Shown: positions 17,935 to 29,459, counted from the stretch's first letter. The stretch is 32,961 nt of DNA from Candidatus Faecisoma merdavium (GCA_018716405.1 DVJX01000096.1:1-32961); one strand, 5' to 3'. Notes: generated by a model from the letters alone, not told the origin. Numbers and translations: made by a program.

Positions 17935-18486
17935 CACATGGGAGAAAGTATTAATTTAATTAATAATTTTAAAGTAGATAATGTTATATTTAATCATGAT
18001 GGTTATAATGAATTAGTATTAGATTTAATCAAAGTATTAGATGATAAAAATATAAAATATTATAAAGGATTAAAACAACTAAATATAAATAACAATGTAA
18101 TATATTTTTTAAACAAAGAATTATATGATAATGAAAACGATAATTCAAGTGTGATTTATACTGAAATAAATGGAACAAAAATATTACTAATGGGTGATGC
18201 AGGTGTTAATGTTGAAAAAGAGATATTAAACAAATACAATTTAAGTAATATAGATGTATTAAAAGTTGGTCATCATGGTAGTAAAACAAGTAGTAGTGAA
18301 AGTTTCATTAGTAAAATTAATCCAATATATTCCATTATATCAGTTGGTAAAAATAATTGGTATGGTCATCCAAATGAAGAAGTTTTAGAAATATTGAAAG
18401 ATACTGATGTTTATAGAACTGACATAAATGGAAGCATCAAATTTAAAATTAAAAATAAATTAGAAATTAAAACATGCGTATCATAG
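17914..18486 (+). pseudogene. Third, diverged copy of the comEC 3' (MBL) end
   Basis: [30 protein letters not shown]...[13 protein letters not shown]...KLEIKTCVS. Confidence 0.85.
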
Positions 18487-18498
18487 AAAGGAGTAAAT

Positions 18499-18964
18499 AT
18501 GAATTATTATAATGAAATTAAAACTAATTTAATAAACAATGAAGTATATAAAAAGGTTAAAGATTATAGTAAAAATAGAAGTGATTTAAATACATATTAT
18601 AATGTTGGTAAATTACTTTTTGAAGCAGGAAAGCATTATGGCGAAGGAATAATTAAAGAATATTCTATAAAACTAACTAATGAATTAGGAAAAGGTTATA
18701 CATTTACTTCGTTGACACGAATGAAAAAAAATTTATTGTCTTATAGAAAAAGTTGCGACAAGGTCGCAACAATTAACATATGGTCACTATGTTGAAATAT
18801 TACCGATAAACGATGTTAATAAAATAAAATATTATATAAATATTACTGAATTTTATAATTTATCAATAAGAGAATTAAGGCAAAAAATAAAAAGCAAAGA
18901 ATATGAAAGATTAGATGAAAAAACCAAATTAAAATTAATAACTAAAGAATATGAATTAATTTGA
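18499..18964 (+). pseudogene. DUF1016/YhcG N-terminal domain, frameshifted and lacking the nuclease domain
   Basis: Frame 1: MNYYNEIKTNLINNEVYKKVKDYSKNRSDLNTYYNVGKLLFEAGKHYGEGIIKEYSIKLTNELGKGYTFTSLTRMKKN...KVAT. It continues in a second frame as QLTYGHYVEILPINDVNKIKYYINITEFYNLSIRELRQKIKSKEYERL...ELI*. Confidence 0.8.
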
Positions 18965-19200
18965 TATTATATTTTAAAATTAATTTAACTGTCTACACAA
19001 ATAAATATATATTGAATATATTATTAATGGGTGTGAATATAAACAATTAATGTATATAATTTTTATTATTGAATATATTAAAAATATAAAGTGCTAATTA
19101 TGATAACACCTACTAACAAGTATATTTCTATAAGAACATATGCTTGTTACAATGTGTACGCTAATGCTATTAGCGTTTAATATAGATAGGAATTCCTAAA

Positions 19201-19228
19201 AAAACTAATCAATTTTGATTAGTTTTTT
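19201..19228. terminator. Bidirectional terminator
   Basis: aaaactaatca-att-ttgattagtttttt. Confidence 0.7.
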
Positions 19229-19763
19229 ATTTTACATAAATATTAATTCCGTATTTATCTTTTGCCGTGTCATAGAAAATATAATTTTCAATTGGCCTAT
19301 AAGTTAAATAACCAAATATAATATAAACAAGAATTATACCAATTATTCCTATAAAATTTTGATATTTTATCTCTTTAGATTGTAATATAAAATAACTTAT
19401 AATTTGTTCTATAATTATTATAATAAATAGTAATCCTATACTAATTATCATATTTTCTCCTATTTTATTATAAATTGGAATAAAAACAATTAGATATAAA
19501 ATAATACCAATTATTGGGACTAAAAATAATTGAATTAAAAAGTTATTATATTTAATATTATTTTTTTTAATCAATAAATAATCAAAAATACCATAAAAGA
19601 CGTAAGAACTAAATATTAATTTCATATGTTCCCAAATACTTTCATTTACAGGAAAAAATATACTAAATAAGGAATTAGGTAACCAGTCATATAAAAAATG
19701 GAATAAAAAACACAGAGAAAAAATAGCAAAAACTCCTATTATTTTAACTGTTTTTAGGTTCAT
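19227..19763 (-). CDS. DUF6512-like integral membrane protein
   Basis: HFLYDWLPNSLFSIFFPVNESIWEHMKLIF motif; multiple TM segments. Confidence 0.7.
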   Translation of the reverse strand: MNLKTVKIIGVFAIFSLCFLFHFLYDWLPNSLFSIFFPVNESIWEHMKLIFSSYVFYGIFDYLLIKKNNIKYNNFLIQLFLVPIIGIILYLIVFIPIYNKIGENMIISIGLLFIIIIIEQIISYFILQSKEIKYQNFIGIIGIILVYIIFGYLTYRPIENYIFYDTAKDKYGINIYVK

Positions 19764-19869
19764 TTTAACATCTCCTCATTAAATAATATGTAAAAATCAA
19801 AAAAAATTATGTAAAAAAAAAGGAAATTGTTATTTTTTGTCGTATATTAATAAGTAGGGGAAGATTAAT

Positions 19870-21600
19870 ATGAAAACATTATCACAAGAACAAATTAACG
19901 AAATAAAGAATAGTGTTGATATAGTTGATGTTGTATCAAAATATATTCCGTTAAATAAAACAGGGAAAAATTATTTTGGGTCATGTCCTTTTCATGAAGA
20001 TAAAACACCTTCACTTTCTGTATCTCCTTCAAGGCAAATGTTTAATTGCTTTTCTTGTCATAGAGTTGGTAATGTTTTTCAATTTTTAATGGAATATGAA
20101 AATATTCCATTCATTGAAGCTGTTAAAATGGTTGCTGATATGGGTGGAATTGATATAAAAATAGATTTAAAAAATACAAAAAAAATTAATAACAGTGATA
20201 TATATAACATATATGATATTGGTCAAAAATTTTATTTAAATAATATTAATACTTCATATGGTAGACAAGCTAAAGAATACTTATATAAAAGAAAAATAAA
20301 TGATGATTTAATTAAGGAGTTTGAAATTGGACTAGCTATCAAGAATAGTAAAGCCTTGTCTAATTTGTTAAATAAAAAAGAATTTAAAGAAAAAGATTTA
20401 ATAGATAGTGGATTAATAGTTAAAGATGAGAATGGTTTTCATGACTTCTTTTATGATAGGATTATGTTTCCTTTACATGATATGAATAGTAAAGTCATTG
20501 GCTATAGTGGTAGAATATACACTAATATTGAAGCACCTAAGTATATTAATAGTAAAGAACATGTTTTATTTAAAAAAGGTGAATTTATATATAATTATGC
20601 TAAAGCAAAAAATGAATGTCGGATGAAAAATACAGTTATTATCATGGAAGGATTTATGGATGTCATAAGAGCATATAGTATTGGAGTTAAAAATGTAGTA
20701 GCAACATTAGGTACTGCTTTTACAAAAGAACATGCAAATATAATTAAAAGACTAGGTAGTAATATAATTATTTGTTTTGATGGTGACAAAGCTGGTGCTA
20801 AAGCTACGATGGCTTGTAGTGATATACTTCTTGAATTTAATATTATACCTAAAGTGGTAAGATTAGAAGAAGACTTGGATCCTGATGAATATATATTAAA
20901 GTATGGGAAGGATAAATTTTTAGAAAAAATTAATAATCCTATAAGTGTTATGGACTTTAAATTAAGTTATCTAAAAAATAACAAAGATTTAACGCAAACA
21001 GTCGATAAAGCTAAATATGCTAAAGAAGCAATTGAACATTTAAATAAAATAGATGATGAAATTTTAAGAGAAATTACATTAAAAAAATTGAGTAAAGAAA
21101 CTGAACTAGATATTGATTTTTTAAGAAGTAAAATTGAAAAAAAAGAGATAATTAAAGTAGATAAACCAAAAATTGTTCAAACTAATAAATATGATATGGC
21201 ACAATTAGGGTTACTATTTTATATGTTAAGAAGTGGGGATGTTATTAAAATGTTTGATAATAGAACCATTTATTTTCCAACAAAGGAATATCGAATGCTT
21301 GCACATGAAATAAGTTATTTTTATAAAAATAATAATTATATAGACGAATCAGAATTTATTAATGATTTAGATAAGGATTCGTTAGCTATAGTTAGTAAAA
21401 TAGAAAGTTTAAATTTGAGTGATGAATACAATAATAATTTAATATTAGATTATTTTAATGCTATAGAAGAGAAAAATATAAATGATGAATGTGATAGATT
21501 AACAAAATTGATGAATGAAGAAACTGATTTAGAAAAAAAAGCAAAATTAGGTCAAAGAATATTAGAATTAGTGGTAAGGAGAGAAAAAAATGTTGAATGA
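19870..21600 (+). CDS. dnaG: DNA primase
   Basis: [51 protein letters not shown] zinc finger; [16 protein letters not shown]...[10 protein letters not shown]. Confidence 0.97.
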   Translation: MKTLSQEQINEIKNSVDIVDVVSKYIPLNKTGKNYFGSCPFHEDKTPSLSVSPSRQMFNCFSCHRVGNVFQFLMEYENIPFIEAVKMVADMGGIDIKIDLKNTKKINNSDIYNIYDIGQKFYLNNINTSYGRQAKEYLYKRKINDDLIKEFEIGLAIKNSKALSNLLNKKEFKEKDLIDSGLIVKDENGFHDFFYDRIMFPLHDMNSKVIGYSGRIYTNIEAPKYINSKEHVLFKKGEFIYNYAKAKNECRMKNTVIIMEGFMDVIRAYSIGVKNVVATLGTAFTKEHANIIKRLGSNIIICFDGDKAGAKATMACSDILLEFNIIPKVVRLEEDLDPDEYILKYGKDKFLEKINNPISVMDFKLSYLKNNKDLTQTVDKAKYAKEAIEHLNKIDDEILREITLKKLSKETELDIDFLRSKIEKKEIIKVDKPKIVQTNKYDMAQLGLLFYMLRSGDVIKMFDNRTIYFPTKEYRMLAHEISYFYKNNNYIDESEFINDLDKDSLAIVSKIESLNLSDEYNNNLILDYFNAIEEKNINDECDRLTKLMNEETDLEKKAKLGQRILELVVRREKNVE

Positions 21601-22666
21601 AATTAAAACTTTTGCAGAAAGAAAAGATGAGTTAGTAAAATTAGGAAAACAACAAGGCTATATTACTTACGATAATTTAGCTAATGCATTAAAAGGACTG
21701 GATTTAGATTCAGATTCTTTAGATGATTTATATAATATTTTTAATGAGAACAATATACCAATTGTATCAGAAGAAGAATCAGATGGTGGATCTGAAAAAA
21801 TATTATTGGATGATAATACACTAACTAAGGATTTAAATATTAATGATCCAGTTAGAATGTATTTGAAAGAAATAGGTCAAATTAAATTACTTACAAATGA
21901 AGAGGAATTAGACTTAGCAGATAGAATAATTGCAGGGGATGAAGAAGCAAAAACTATTTTGGCTGAAGCAAATTTAAGATTAGTAGTTAGTATTGCTAAA
22001 AGATATGTAGGACGTGGAATGTTATTTTTGGATTTGATTCAAGAAGGAAATATTGGACTTATGAAAGCTGTAGAAAAATTTGATGTATCCAAAGGTTATA
22101 AGTTTTCAACTTATGCTACTTGGTGGATAAGACAAGCTATAACTCGTGCAATTGCTGATCAAGCAAGAACAATACGTGTTCCTGTTCATATGGTTGAAAC
22201 TATAAATAAACTAGCTCGTGTTCAAAGACAATTAACACTTGAATTAAATCGTGAACCTTCAGAAGAAGAATTAGCTAAAAAAATGAATACCTCTGTAGAT
22301 AAAATAAGAGAAATTTATAAGATAAGCCAAGAACCAGTTAGTTTAGAAACTCCAATCGGTGAAGAAGACGATTCTCACTTAGGAGATTTTATTAAAGATG
22401 AACATAATATGAGTCCAGAAGAATATGCAACAAATGAAATGTTAAAAGATGAAATAAGTGATATATTATTAACATTAACAGAAAGAGAAGAAAAAGTTAT
22501 TAGATTAAGATTTGGCCTAGAAGATGGTAAAGCTAGAACACTAGAAGAAGTTGGTCAATTATTTGGCGTAACACGAGAAAGAATAAGACAAATTGAAGCT
22601 AAAGCACTAAGAAAATTAAGACATCCTTCTAGATCACGTAAATTAAGAGATTATTTAGATAACTAG
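21590..22666 (+). CDS. rpoD: Primary sigma factor RpoD/SigA
   Basis: [91 protein letters not shown]. Confidence 0.98.
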   Translation: MLNEIKTFAERKDELVKLGKQQGYITYDNLANALKGLDLDSDSLDDLYNIFNENNIPIVSEEESDGGSEKILLDDNTLTKDLNINDPVRMYLKEIGQIKLLTNEEELDLADRIIAGDEEAKTILAEANLRLVVSIAKRYVGRGMLFLDLIQEGNIGLMKAVEKFDVSKGYKFSTYATWWIRQAITRAIADQARTIRVPVHMVETINKLARVQRQLTLELNREPSEEELAKKMNTSVDKIREIYKISQEPVSLETPIGEEDDSHLGDFIKDEHNMSPEEYATNEMLKDEISDILLTLTEREEKVIRLRFGLEDGKARTLEEVGQLFGVTRERIRQIEAKALRKLRHPSRSRKLRDYLDN

Positions 22667-22682
22667 ATTATTCTAGTTTTTT
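22661..22682 (+). terminator. Terminator after sigA
   Basis: aactag-attatt-ctagtt followed by T-run. Confidence 0.65.
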
Positions 22683-22747
22683 AATTTGACAAAAACTTTT
22701 TTTTATATTAAAATATTGGCGTATTAAAAACGCAAAAGGAGTTAATT

Positions 22748-23404
22748 ATGAATTATGAACAATTAGTTGAAACATTAATAGGTATTTTTACTGTAGATAA
22801 GGGAGTTGTAAAGATTTTATTAATGCACAAAAAAGATGAACCTTATAAAGGTTATTGGATATTGCCAGGTGAACTTTTGAATGATAAGGAAACATTAGAA
22901 GATAACATTACAGATGTAGTTTGTGATAAACTTGGGTTACCTACTATGTATATTGAACAATTTCATTCGTTTAGTAATTTAAATAGAAATCATGAAAAAA
23001 GAGTTATTGCTACAACTTTTATTGGGCTAATAAATAATATAACATTGATATTAAGAAAACAAGAAAGAGAAAATTTAGAATTAGCTTGGTTTGATATTAA
23101 TTCTATTCCAAAAATGGGTTATGATCATGATAAAATAGTTGAAAAATTAATAAATTATTTGAAAAAAAGAATTATTGATAGCAATATTTTAAAAATATTA
23201 TTTCCAAGTGATTTTACTATACCGGAATTACAAAAAGTTTATGAACAACTTCTCGATATACAAATTGATAGAAGAAATTTTAGAAAAAGAATTTTAAATT
23301 CAGGATATATTGTTTCAACAGGCGATGTTAATGAAGGAAATATGGGAAGACCTGCAAAACTATATAGATTTAATGATAACAAAGAAGAAGGTAATATTTT
23401 TTGA
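22748..23404 (+). CDS. NUDIX domain + winged-helix protein (NrtR-like)
   Basis: GYWILPGELLNDKETLEDNITDVVCDKLGL; C-terminal RNFRKRILNSGYIVSTG...GRPAKLYRFN. Confidence 0.8.
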   Translation: MNYEQLVETLIGIFTVDKGVVKILLMHKKDEPYKGYWILPGELLNDKETLEDNITDVVCDKLGLPTMYIEQFHSFSNLNRNHEKRVIATTFIGLINNITLILRKQERENLELAWFDINSIPKMGYDHDKIVEKLINYLKKRIIDSNILKILFPSDFTIPELQKVYEQLLDIQIDRRNFRKRILNSGYIVSTGDVNEGNMGRPAKLYRFNDNKEEGNIF

Positions 23405-23802
23405 TGAAGATAGATAATAGAGGATTTGGAATACAGTCAATGATGATAGCAGTATTAGTTTTAATGATGTGTTTAGTTTTAATATCCGCTTTTGCTAATA
23501 AAGTTTTTAATAATATATCAAATGAAGAAACTAATTCCACTGATTATATAGAAATTGAAGAAAAAGTAGAGCAAGCTACAAAAAAGTATCAACAAAAGTA
23601 TTATAATAATATATTAGATGGTGATGAAATTAAAGTGTCATTAAAAAGTTTACAGAATGAAGGATTTATTGATATTTTAAAAGACAACAAAAACAATATA
23701 TGCGATGGATATGCTTATATTATTGGAAAAGAGAATAAAGTGATATATAATGCATATATTAGATGTGGCAATGAATATAAAACAAAAGGTTTTAAAGATT
23801 AA
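23404..23802 (+). CDS. Small pilin-like membrane-anchored protein
   Basis: MKIDNRGFGIQSMMIAVLVLMMCLVLISAF hydrophobic N-helix; the ATG overlaps the NUDIX-gene stop (tgatg). Confidence 0.5.
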   Translation: MKIDNRGFGIQSMMIAVLVLMMCLVLISAFANKVFNNISNEETNSTDYIEIEEKVEQATKKYQQKYYNNILDGDEIKVSLKSLQNEGFIDILKDNKNNICDGYAYIIGKENKVIYNAYIRCGNEYKTKGFKD

Positions 23803-23817
23803 AATCAAAAAATAATA

Positions 23818-23846
23818 TTGACAAATATTCAAAATAATGATATGAT
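23818..23846 (+). promoter_or_regulatory. str operon promoter TTGACA-N17-TATGAT
   Basis: Spacer 17 nt, upstream of rpsL. Confidence 0.7.
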
Positions 23847-23857
23847 TTCTATGTTTT

Positions 23858-23876
23858 AGATTTGTGTTACAAATCT
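23858..23876 (+). promoter_or_regulatory. Leader hairpin upstream of rpsL
   Basis: agatttgt-gtt-acaaatct, 8-bp perfect stem followed by an A/T-rich tract. Confidence 0.5.
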
Positions 23877-23932
23877 TTAATTAAATTTTAAAATGAAACA
23901 CCTGGAAGTGTGTAAATGAAAGGAGGGTAAAC

Positions 23933-24349
23933 ATGCCTACAATTAACCAATTAGTTAGAAAAAACCGTAAAGATAAAACTAGAAAAAGTAAATCACCAGT
24001 TTTAGGAATTGGATATAACAGCAAAGATAAAAAAAGAACTAGTCAAAATTCACCTCAAAAACGTGGTGTTTGTACTCGTGTAGGAACAATGGCACCTAAA
24101 AAACCAAACTCAGCGTTACGTAAATATTGTCGTGTTAGATTATCTAATGGTATGGAAGTTACTGCTTATATACCTGGTGAAGGACACAATTTACAAGAAC
24201 ACTCAGTAGTTTTAATTCGTGGTGGACGTGTTAAAGACTTAATCGGTGTTAGATATCATGTTATTCGTGGTACTATGGATACAGCAGGTATCGAAAAACG
24301 TCGTCAAGGACGTAGTAAATATGGAAGTAAAAAACCAAAAACTAAATAA
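23933..24349 (+). CDS. rpsL: 30S ribosomal protein S12
   Basis: [22 protein letters not shown]...[19 protein letters not shown]. Confidence 0.98.
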   Translation: MPTINQLVRKNRKDKTRKSKSPVLGIGYNSKDKKRTSQNSPQKRGVCTRVGTMAPKKPNSALRKYCRVRLSNGMEVTAYIPGEGHNLQEHSVVLIRGGRVKDLIGVRYHVIRGTMDTAGIEKRRQGRSKYGSKKPKTK

Positions 24350-24364
24350 TGAAAGGAGATAGTT

Positions 24365-24832
24365 ATGCGTAAAAGACGTGCAGTTAAAAGAGACGTATTA
24401 CCAGATCCATTATACAATTCTAAATTAGTTACTAAATTAATTAATAGATTAATGGTTGACGGTAAAAAAGGAATTGCTCAAAAAATTCTTTACGAAGCTT
24501 TTGAAATAATAAAAGAGAAAACAAATCAAGAACCAATGGACGTTTTAAATAAAGCTTTAGAAAATATCAAACCAGCTTTAGAAGTTAAATCACGTCGTGT
24601 TGGTGGAGCAAACTATCAAGTTCCAATTGAAGTAAGACCAGATAGAAGTCAAGCTTTAGGATTAAGATGGTTAGTTCAATACGCTAGATTAAGAGGCGGA
24701 CACTCAATGGCTGAAAATTTAGCTAATGAAATAATTGATGCATCAAATGGTGTTGGTGCAGCTGTTAAAAAACGTGAAGATACACATAGAATGGCAGAAG
24801 CTAATAAAGCATTTGCTCATTATAGATGGTAG
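24365..24832 (+). CDS. rpsG: 30S ribosomal protein S7
   Basis: [30 protein letters not shown]. Confidence 0.98.
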   Translation: MRKRRAVKRDVLPDPLYNSKLVTKLINRLMVDGKKGIAQKILYEAFEIIKEKTNQEPMDVLNKALENIKPALEVKSRRVGGANYQVPIEVRPDRSQALGLRWLVQYARLRGGHSMAENLANEIIDASNGVGAAVKKREDTHRMAEANKAFAHYRW

Positions 24833-24846
24833 AAAGGATTTAATAT

Positions 24847-26919
24847 ATGGCTCGTGAATATAGTTTAGAAAAAACACGTAATTTTGGTATCATGGCCCAT
24901 ATTGATGCTGGTAAAACAACTTGTACAGAACGTGTATTATTCCATACAGGTAAGATTCATAAAATTGGAGAAACTCATGATGGTGAATCTCAAATGGACT
25001 GGATGGAACAAGAACAAGAAAGAGGTATTACAATTACTTCAGCAGCTACTACAGCATTCTGGAAAAATCATAGATTAAATATTATTGATACTCCAGGACA
25101 CGTAGACTTTACAGTTGAAGTATCTCGTTCTTTAAGAGTATTAGATGGTGCAGTAGCACTTTTAGATGCTCAAGCTGGTGTTGAACCACAAACAGAAACA
25201 GTATGGCGTCAAGCAACTGAATTTAAAGTACCAAGAATGATTTTCTGTAATAAGATGGATAAGATGGGAGCTAATTTTGAATATAGTTTGTCTACTATTG
25301 ATTCAAGATTAGGTGTTAATGCAAAACCTATTGAATGGCCAATCGGTGCAGAAAATGAATTTAATGGTATTATTGATTTAGTTACAAGAACAGCTTATCA
25401 ATATGATGGTGAACAACATGAAAATGCAAAAGTTATCGATATTCCTGCTGATATGGTTGATTTAGTTGAAGAAAAAAGAAATGAATTAATTGAAGCAGTA
25501 GCTGAATTTGATGACGAATTAATGAACAAATACTTAGAAGGTGAAGAAATTTCTGTTGACTTAATTAAGAAAGCAATTAGGAAAGGAACTTTAGCTGTTG
25601 AATTCTTCCCAGTAATGTGTGGTACTGCTTTAGGTAATAAAGGTGTTAAATTATTACTAGATGCAGTAATCGATTATCTACCAAGTCCAGTAGATATTGA
25701 AGCTATTAAAGGTGTAGATTTAGATGGTAAAGAAATTGAAAGACATCCATCTGACTCTGAACCATTTGCAGCTTTAGCATTTAAAGTCATGACAGATCCA
25801 TTCGTTGGTAAATTAACTTTCTTTAGAGTTTATTCAGGAAAATTAAGTAGTGGCTCTTATGTATTAAATGCTACTAAAGACAAAAAAGAAAGAATTGGTC
25901 GTATCTTACAAATGCATGCTAATAATAGAACTGAAATATCTGAAGTATTTGCAGGAGATATTGCTGCAGCAGTTGGATTAAAAGATACAACTACAGGTGA
26001 CACATTATGTGATGAAAAGAAACCTTGTATTTTGGAATCAATGGAATTCCCAGAACCAGTTATTGAATTAGCTGTTGAACCAAAATCAAAAGCTGATCAA
26101 GATAAAATGGGATTAGCGTTACAAAAATTAGCTGAAGAAGACCCAACTTTTAGAGCTAGTACAAATCATGAAACTGGTCAAACTATCATTGCTGGTATGG
26201 GTGAATTACACTTAGATATCATCGTTGATAGAATGAGAAGAGAATTTGGTGTTGAAGCTAATATTGGTAAACCACAAGTATCTTATCGTGAAACATTGAC
26301 TCAAGCTGGTGAATGTGAAGGTAAATATATTAAACAATCAGGTGGTCGTGGACAATACGGTCACGTATGGATTAAATTCGAACCAAATCCTGATAAAGGT
26401 TATGAATTCGTTGATGCGGTAGTAGGTGGTGTAGTTCCAAGAGAATATATCCCTGTTACTGATAAAGGATTACAAGATGCTATGAAAACTGGTGTTTTAG
26501 CAGGATATCCAATGATTGATGTTAAAGCAACATTATTTGATGGTTCATACCATGATGTTGACTCATCTGAAATGGCTTATAAAATTGCTGCTTCTATGGC
26601 ATTAAAAGAAGCTCGCAATAAATGTAAACCAGTTTTACTAGAACCAATTATGAAAGTTCAAGTAGTAGTTCCTGATGAATATTTAGGTGCTGTTATGGGT
26701 GAACTTACATCAAGAAGAGGACGTCCACTTGGTCAAGAATCAAGAGGAAATGCATTAGCTATTGACGCAATGGTACCTTTAGCTGAAATGTTTGGGTATG
26801 CAACAAGCTTAAGAAGTAATACTCAAGGTAGAGGAACATTTACAATGGTATTTGATCATTATGAAGAAGTTCCAAGAAATATTGCTGAAGAAATTATCAA
26901 AAAAAATGGTACAAATTAA
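24847..26919 (+). CDS. fusA: Elongation factor G
   Basis: [35 protein letters not shown]. Confidence 0.98.
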   Translation: MAREYSLEKTRNFGIMAHIDAGKTTCTERVLFHTGKIHKIGETHDGESQMDWMEQEQERGITITSAATTAFWKNHRLNIIDTPGHVDFTVEVSRSLRVLDGAVALLDAQAGVEPQTETVWRQATEFKVPRMIFCNKMDKMGANFEYSLSTIDSRLGVNAKPIEWPIGAENEFNGIIDLVTRTAYQYDGEQHENAKVIDIPADMVDLVEEKRNELIEAVAEFDDELMNKYLEGEEISVDLIKKAIRKGTLAVEFFPVMCGTALGNKGVKLLLDAVIDYLPSPVDIEAIKGVDLDGKEIERHPSDSEPFAALAFKVMTDPFVGKLTFFRVYSGKLSSGSYVLNATKDKKERIGRILQMHANNRTEISEVFAGDIAAAVGLKDTTTGDTLCDEKKPCILESMEFPEPVIELAVEPKSKADQDKMGLALQKLAEEDPTFRASTNHETGQTIIAGMGELHLDIIVDRMRREFGVEANIGKPQVSYRETLTQAGECEGKYIKQSGGRGQYGHVWIKFEPNPDKGYEFVDAVVGGVVPREYIPVTDKGLQDAMKTGVLAGYPMIDVKATLFDGSYHDVDSSEMAYKIAASMALKEARNKCKPVLLEPIMKVQVVVPDEYLGAVMGELTSRRGRPLGQESRGNALAIDAMVPLAEMFGYATSLRSNTQGRGTFTMVFDHYEEVPRNIAEEIIKKNGTN

Positions 26920-26991
26920 TATAAAAGTATTGAATTTTTATGTTAATTAGTATAAAATTAATAATGAAATTAAATAAGGAGGAAAATTAAT

Positions 26992-28176
26992 ATGGCAAAA
27001 CAAAAATTTGATCGTTCAAAACCACATGTTAACATTGGTACAATTGGACACGTAGATCATGGTAAAACTACTTTAACAGCTGCTATTACTAAATATTTAG
27101 CTGGTAAAGGTCAAGCTGACTTTGTTGATTATGCAAATATCGATAAAGCACCAGAAGAAAGAGAAAGAGGTATTACAATTAATACTTCACACGTTGAATA
27201 TCAAACAGATAAAAGACACTATGCTCACGTAGATTGCCCAGGACATGCTGATTATGTTAAAAACATGATTACAGGTGCTGCTCAAATGGATGGTGCTATC
27301 TTAGTTATTGCTGCTACAGATGGACCTATGGCTCAAACTCGTGAACACATCTTATTATCACGTCAAGTTGGAGTACCTCGTATGGTAGTATTCATGAACA
27401 AATGTGATATGGTTGATGATGAAGAATTATTAGATTTAGTTGAAATGGAAATTCGTGAATTATTAAGCGAATATGGTTTCGATGGAGATAATACTCCAAT
27501 CATCAGAGGTTCTGCATTAAAAGCATTAGAAGGAGATCCAGCTTACCAAGAAAAAATCCAAGAACTTATGGATGCTGTTGATACATGGATCGAAACTCCA
27601 GCACGTGATACTGATAAACCATTCTTAATGCCAATTGAAGATGTATTTACAATCACTGGTCGTGGAACTGTTGTTACAGGACGTGTTGAAAGAGGTCAAT
27701 TAAAATTAAATGACGAAGTTGAAATCGTTGGTTTAAAAGAAACTAAGAAAACTGTTGTTACAGGAATTGAAATGTTTAGAAAACAATTAGATTATGCTGA
27801 AGCAGGAGATAATGCTGGTGTATTATTACGTGGTATTTCTCGTGATGAAGTTGAAAGAGGTCAAGTATTAGCTAAACCAGGTACAGTTACTCCTCATACT
27901 AAATTCAAAGCTCAAGTTTATATCTTAACTAAAGAAGAAGGAGGACGTCACAAACCATTCTTTACAAATTATCGTCCACAATTCTATTTTAGAACTACAG
28001 ATGTAACTGGTGTTATTGAATTACCAGCTGGAACTGAAATGGTTATGCCAGGTGATAATGTTGAAATCACTGTTGAATTAATTGCTCCAATTGCTATCGA
28101 AAACGGAACTAAATTCTCTATCCGTGAAGGTGGACACACTGTTGGTGCAGGTAACGTTTCAGAAATTATTAAATAG
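26992..28176 (+). CDS. tuf: Elongation factor Tu
   Basis: [28 protein letters not shown]. Confidence 0.98.
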   Translation: MAKQKFDRSKPHVNIGTIGHVDHGKTTLTAAITKYLAGKGQADFVDYANIDKAPEERERGITINTSHVEYQTDKRHYAHVDCPGHADYVKNMITGAAQMDGAILVIAATDGPMAQTREHILLSRQVGVPRMVVFMNKCDMVDDEELLDLVEMEIRELLSEYGFDGDNTPIIRGSALKALEGDPAYQEKIQELMDAVDTWIETPARDTDKPFLMPIEDVFTITGRGTVVTGRVERGQLKLNDEVEIVGLKETKKTVVTGIEMFRKQLDYAEAGDNAGVLLRGISRDEVERGQVLAKPGTVTPHTKFKAQVYILTKEEGGRHKPFFTNYRPQFYFRTTDVTGVIELPAGTEMVMPGDNVEITVELIAPIAIENGTKFSIREGGHTVGAGNVSEIIK

Positions 28177-28200
28177 TTAGATATATCTAACTATTTTTTT
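28172..28200 (+). terminator. Terminator after tuf
   Basis: aatagttagat-atatctaactatttttttt perfect hairpin and T-run. Confidence 0.8.
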
Positions 28201-28296
28201 GTAAAGTTTAAAGTGATATACAATAACAATATTTTAATAAAAGTATTTACATTTAAATATAATTAATGTATAATTATATCTGAAAGTAGGTAAAAA

Positions 28297-29430
28297 ATGA
28301 AAGTGATATCAAATAAAGCATTTACATTAATAGAATTATTAGCAGTAATAATAATTTTAGCTGTTGTTGCTTTAATTGCAACACCTATTGTATTAGATGT
28401 AATTGAAGATTCTAAATTATCTGTAGGTAAGTCAGAGGCTAATATAGTTTACAACGGAATTGTAAACTATTGCTTAAATGAAGAAATGGAAGCTCAATTG
28501 AATAATAATTATAAAAAAATTTGTACATCAGAGTTAGATAAAGATGATGTATCTAATATGGTTAATTTAGGAAGTGCGGAAATATTAGAAATAGAGTATA
28601 CAACTAAGTTAACCTGGCTAAAAATAAAAAGTAATGGCAATATTTATTCTTTAAAAGATAATAAAATGGTAGAAGGTGATTTAACTAAACCAGAATTGCC
28701 AATTGAATCAAAATCATTTGCAGAAGATTCATGGGAAACTATATCTGCAATAGTAAAATCTGGAAAAGCTAAAGACCACTATAATGTTGGAGATGAAAAA
28801 GAAGTTGCTTTGACCGGTGCCTATGCAGGAAATTATACAGTAAGAATATCTAATATGTCGACACCAGAAGAATGTGGTACTAAAGGATTTTCTCAAACAG
28901 CATGTGGATTTGTAGTAGAATTTGTTGATATTATTACTATGTATAATATGAATTCTACTAGTACTAATATTGGTGGATGGCCAGCAAGCGATATGAGCAG
29001 TTTTGTGAACAATAATATATATAATGCATTATCAATTGATTTAAAATCAGCTATAATTGACACAAGTTCTGTCTCAGGCCATGGGAACGACGATTCAGCT
29101 AATTTTTTATCAAAAGACAAGTTATATTTATTTTCTACTAAAGAAGTTTGGGGTAAAGAAGGCAAAAATAATAATGTAAATTATGATAGTGCTGAAGCAG
29201 AAACAAGGCAATTAGATTATTATAAAAATAAAGGAGTAACGACGGATAATTATTCAGGAGCAATAAAAAAATATCAAGATAGTGCTAGTAATTGGTGGTT
29301 ACGTTCATCTGATTCACGTTATACAAATGTTTTCTATAATGTAACTTCAAATGGTATTTTTGATGGACCTTGGATTTCTGAAAATGCTAGTCGCACTTAT
29401 GGTGTTGCCCCTGCATTTAGAATAGGATAA
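28297..29430 (+). CDS. Type IV pilin-like N-terminus fused to DUF6273-like C-terminal domain
   Basis: NKAFTLIELLAVIIILAVVALIATPIVLDVIEDS prepilin signal; C-terminal NWWLRSSDSRYTNVFYNVTSNG...YGVAPAFRIG. Confidence 0.75.
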   Translation: MKVISNKAFTLIELLAVIIILAVVALIATPIVLDVIEDSKLSVGKSEANIVYNGIVNYCLNEEMEAQLNNNYKKICTSELDKDDVSNMVNLGSAEILEIEYTTKLTWLKIKSNGNIYSLKDNKMVEGDLTKPELPIESKSFAEDSWETISAIVKSGKAKDHYNVGDEKEVALTGAYAGNYTVRISNMSTPEECGTKGFSQTACGFVVEFVDIITMYNMNSTSTNIGGWPASDMSSFVNNNIYNALSIDLKSAIIDTSSVSGHGNDDSANFLSKDKLYLFSTKEVWGKEGKNNNVNYDSAEAETRQLDYYKNKGVTTDNYSGAIKKYQDSASNWWLRSSDSRYTNVFYNVTSNGIFDGPWISENASRTYGVAPAFRIG

Positions 29431-29459
29431 AAGCAAGTTATTTTATTAACTTGCTTTTT
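29431..29459. terminator. Bidirectional terminator
   Basis: aagcaagtta-ttttat-taacttgcttttt. Confidence 0.75.

Noticed and set aside
19139-19155. tatgcttgttac near 19139-19151 matches dinD (RYACY codons)
   Set aside because: Only ~12 bp and no flanking similarity, so it is likely chance in AT-rich DNA and not enough to call a dinD remnant.
28893-29165. 90-aa minus ORF inside the pilin-DUF6273 gene; minus ORFs 32087-32308 and 32247-32498 inside the LCP gene
   Set aside because: Antisense to clear coding sequence; no RBS or domain.
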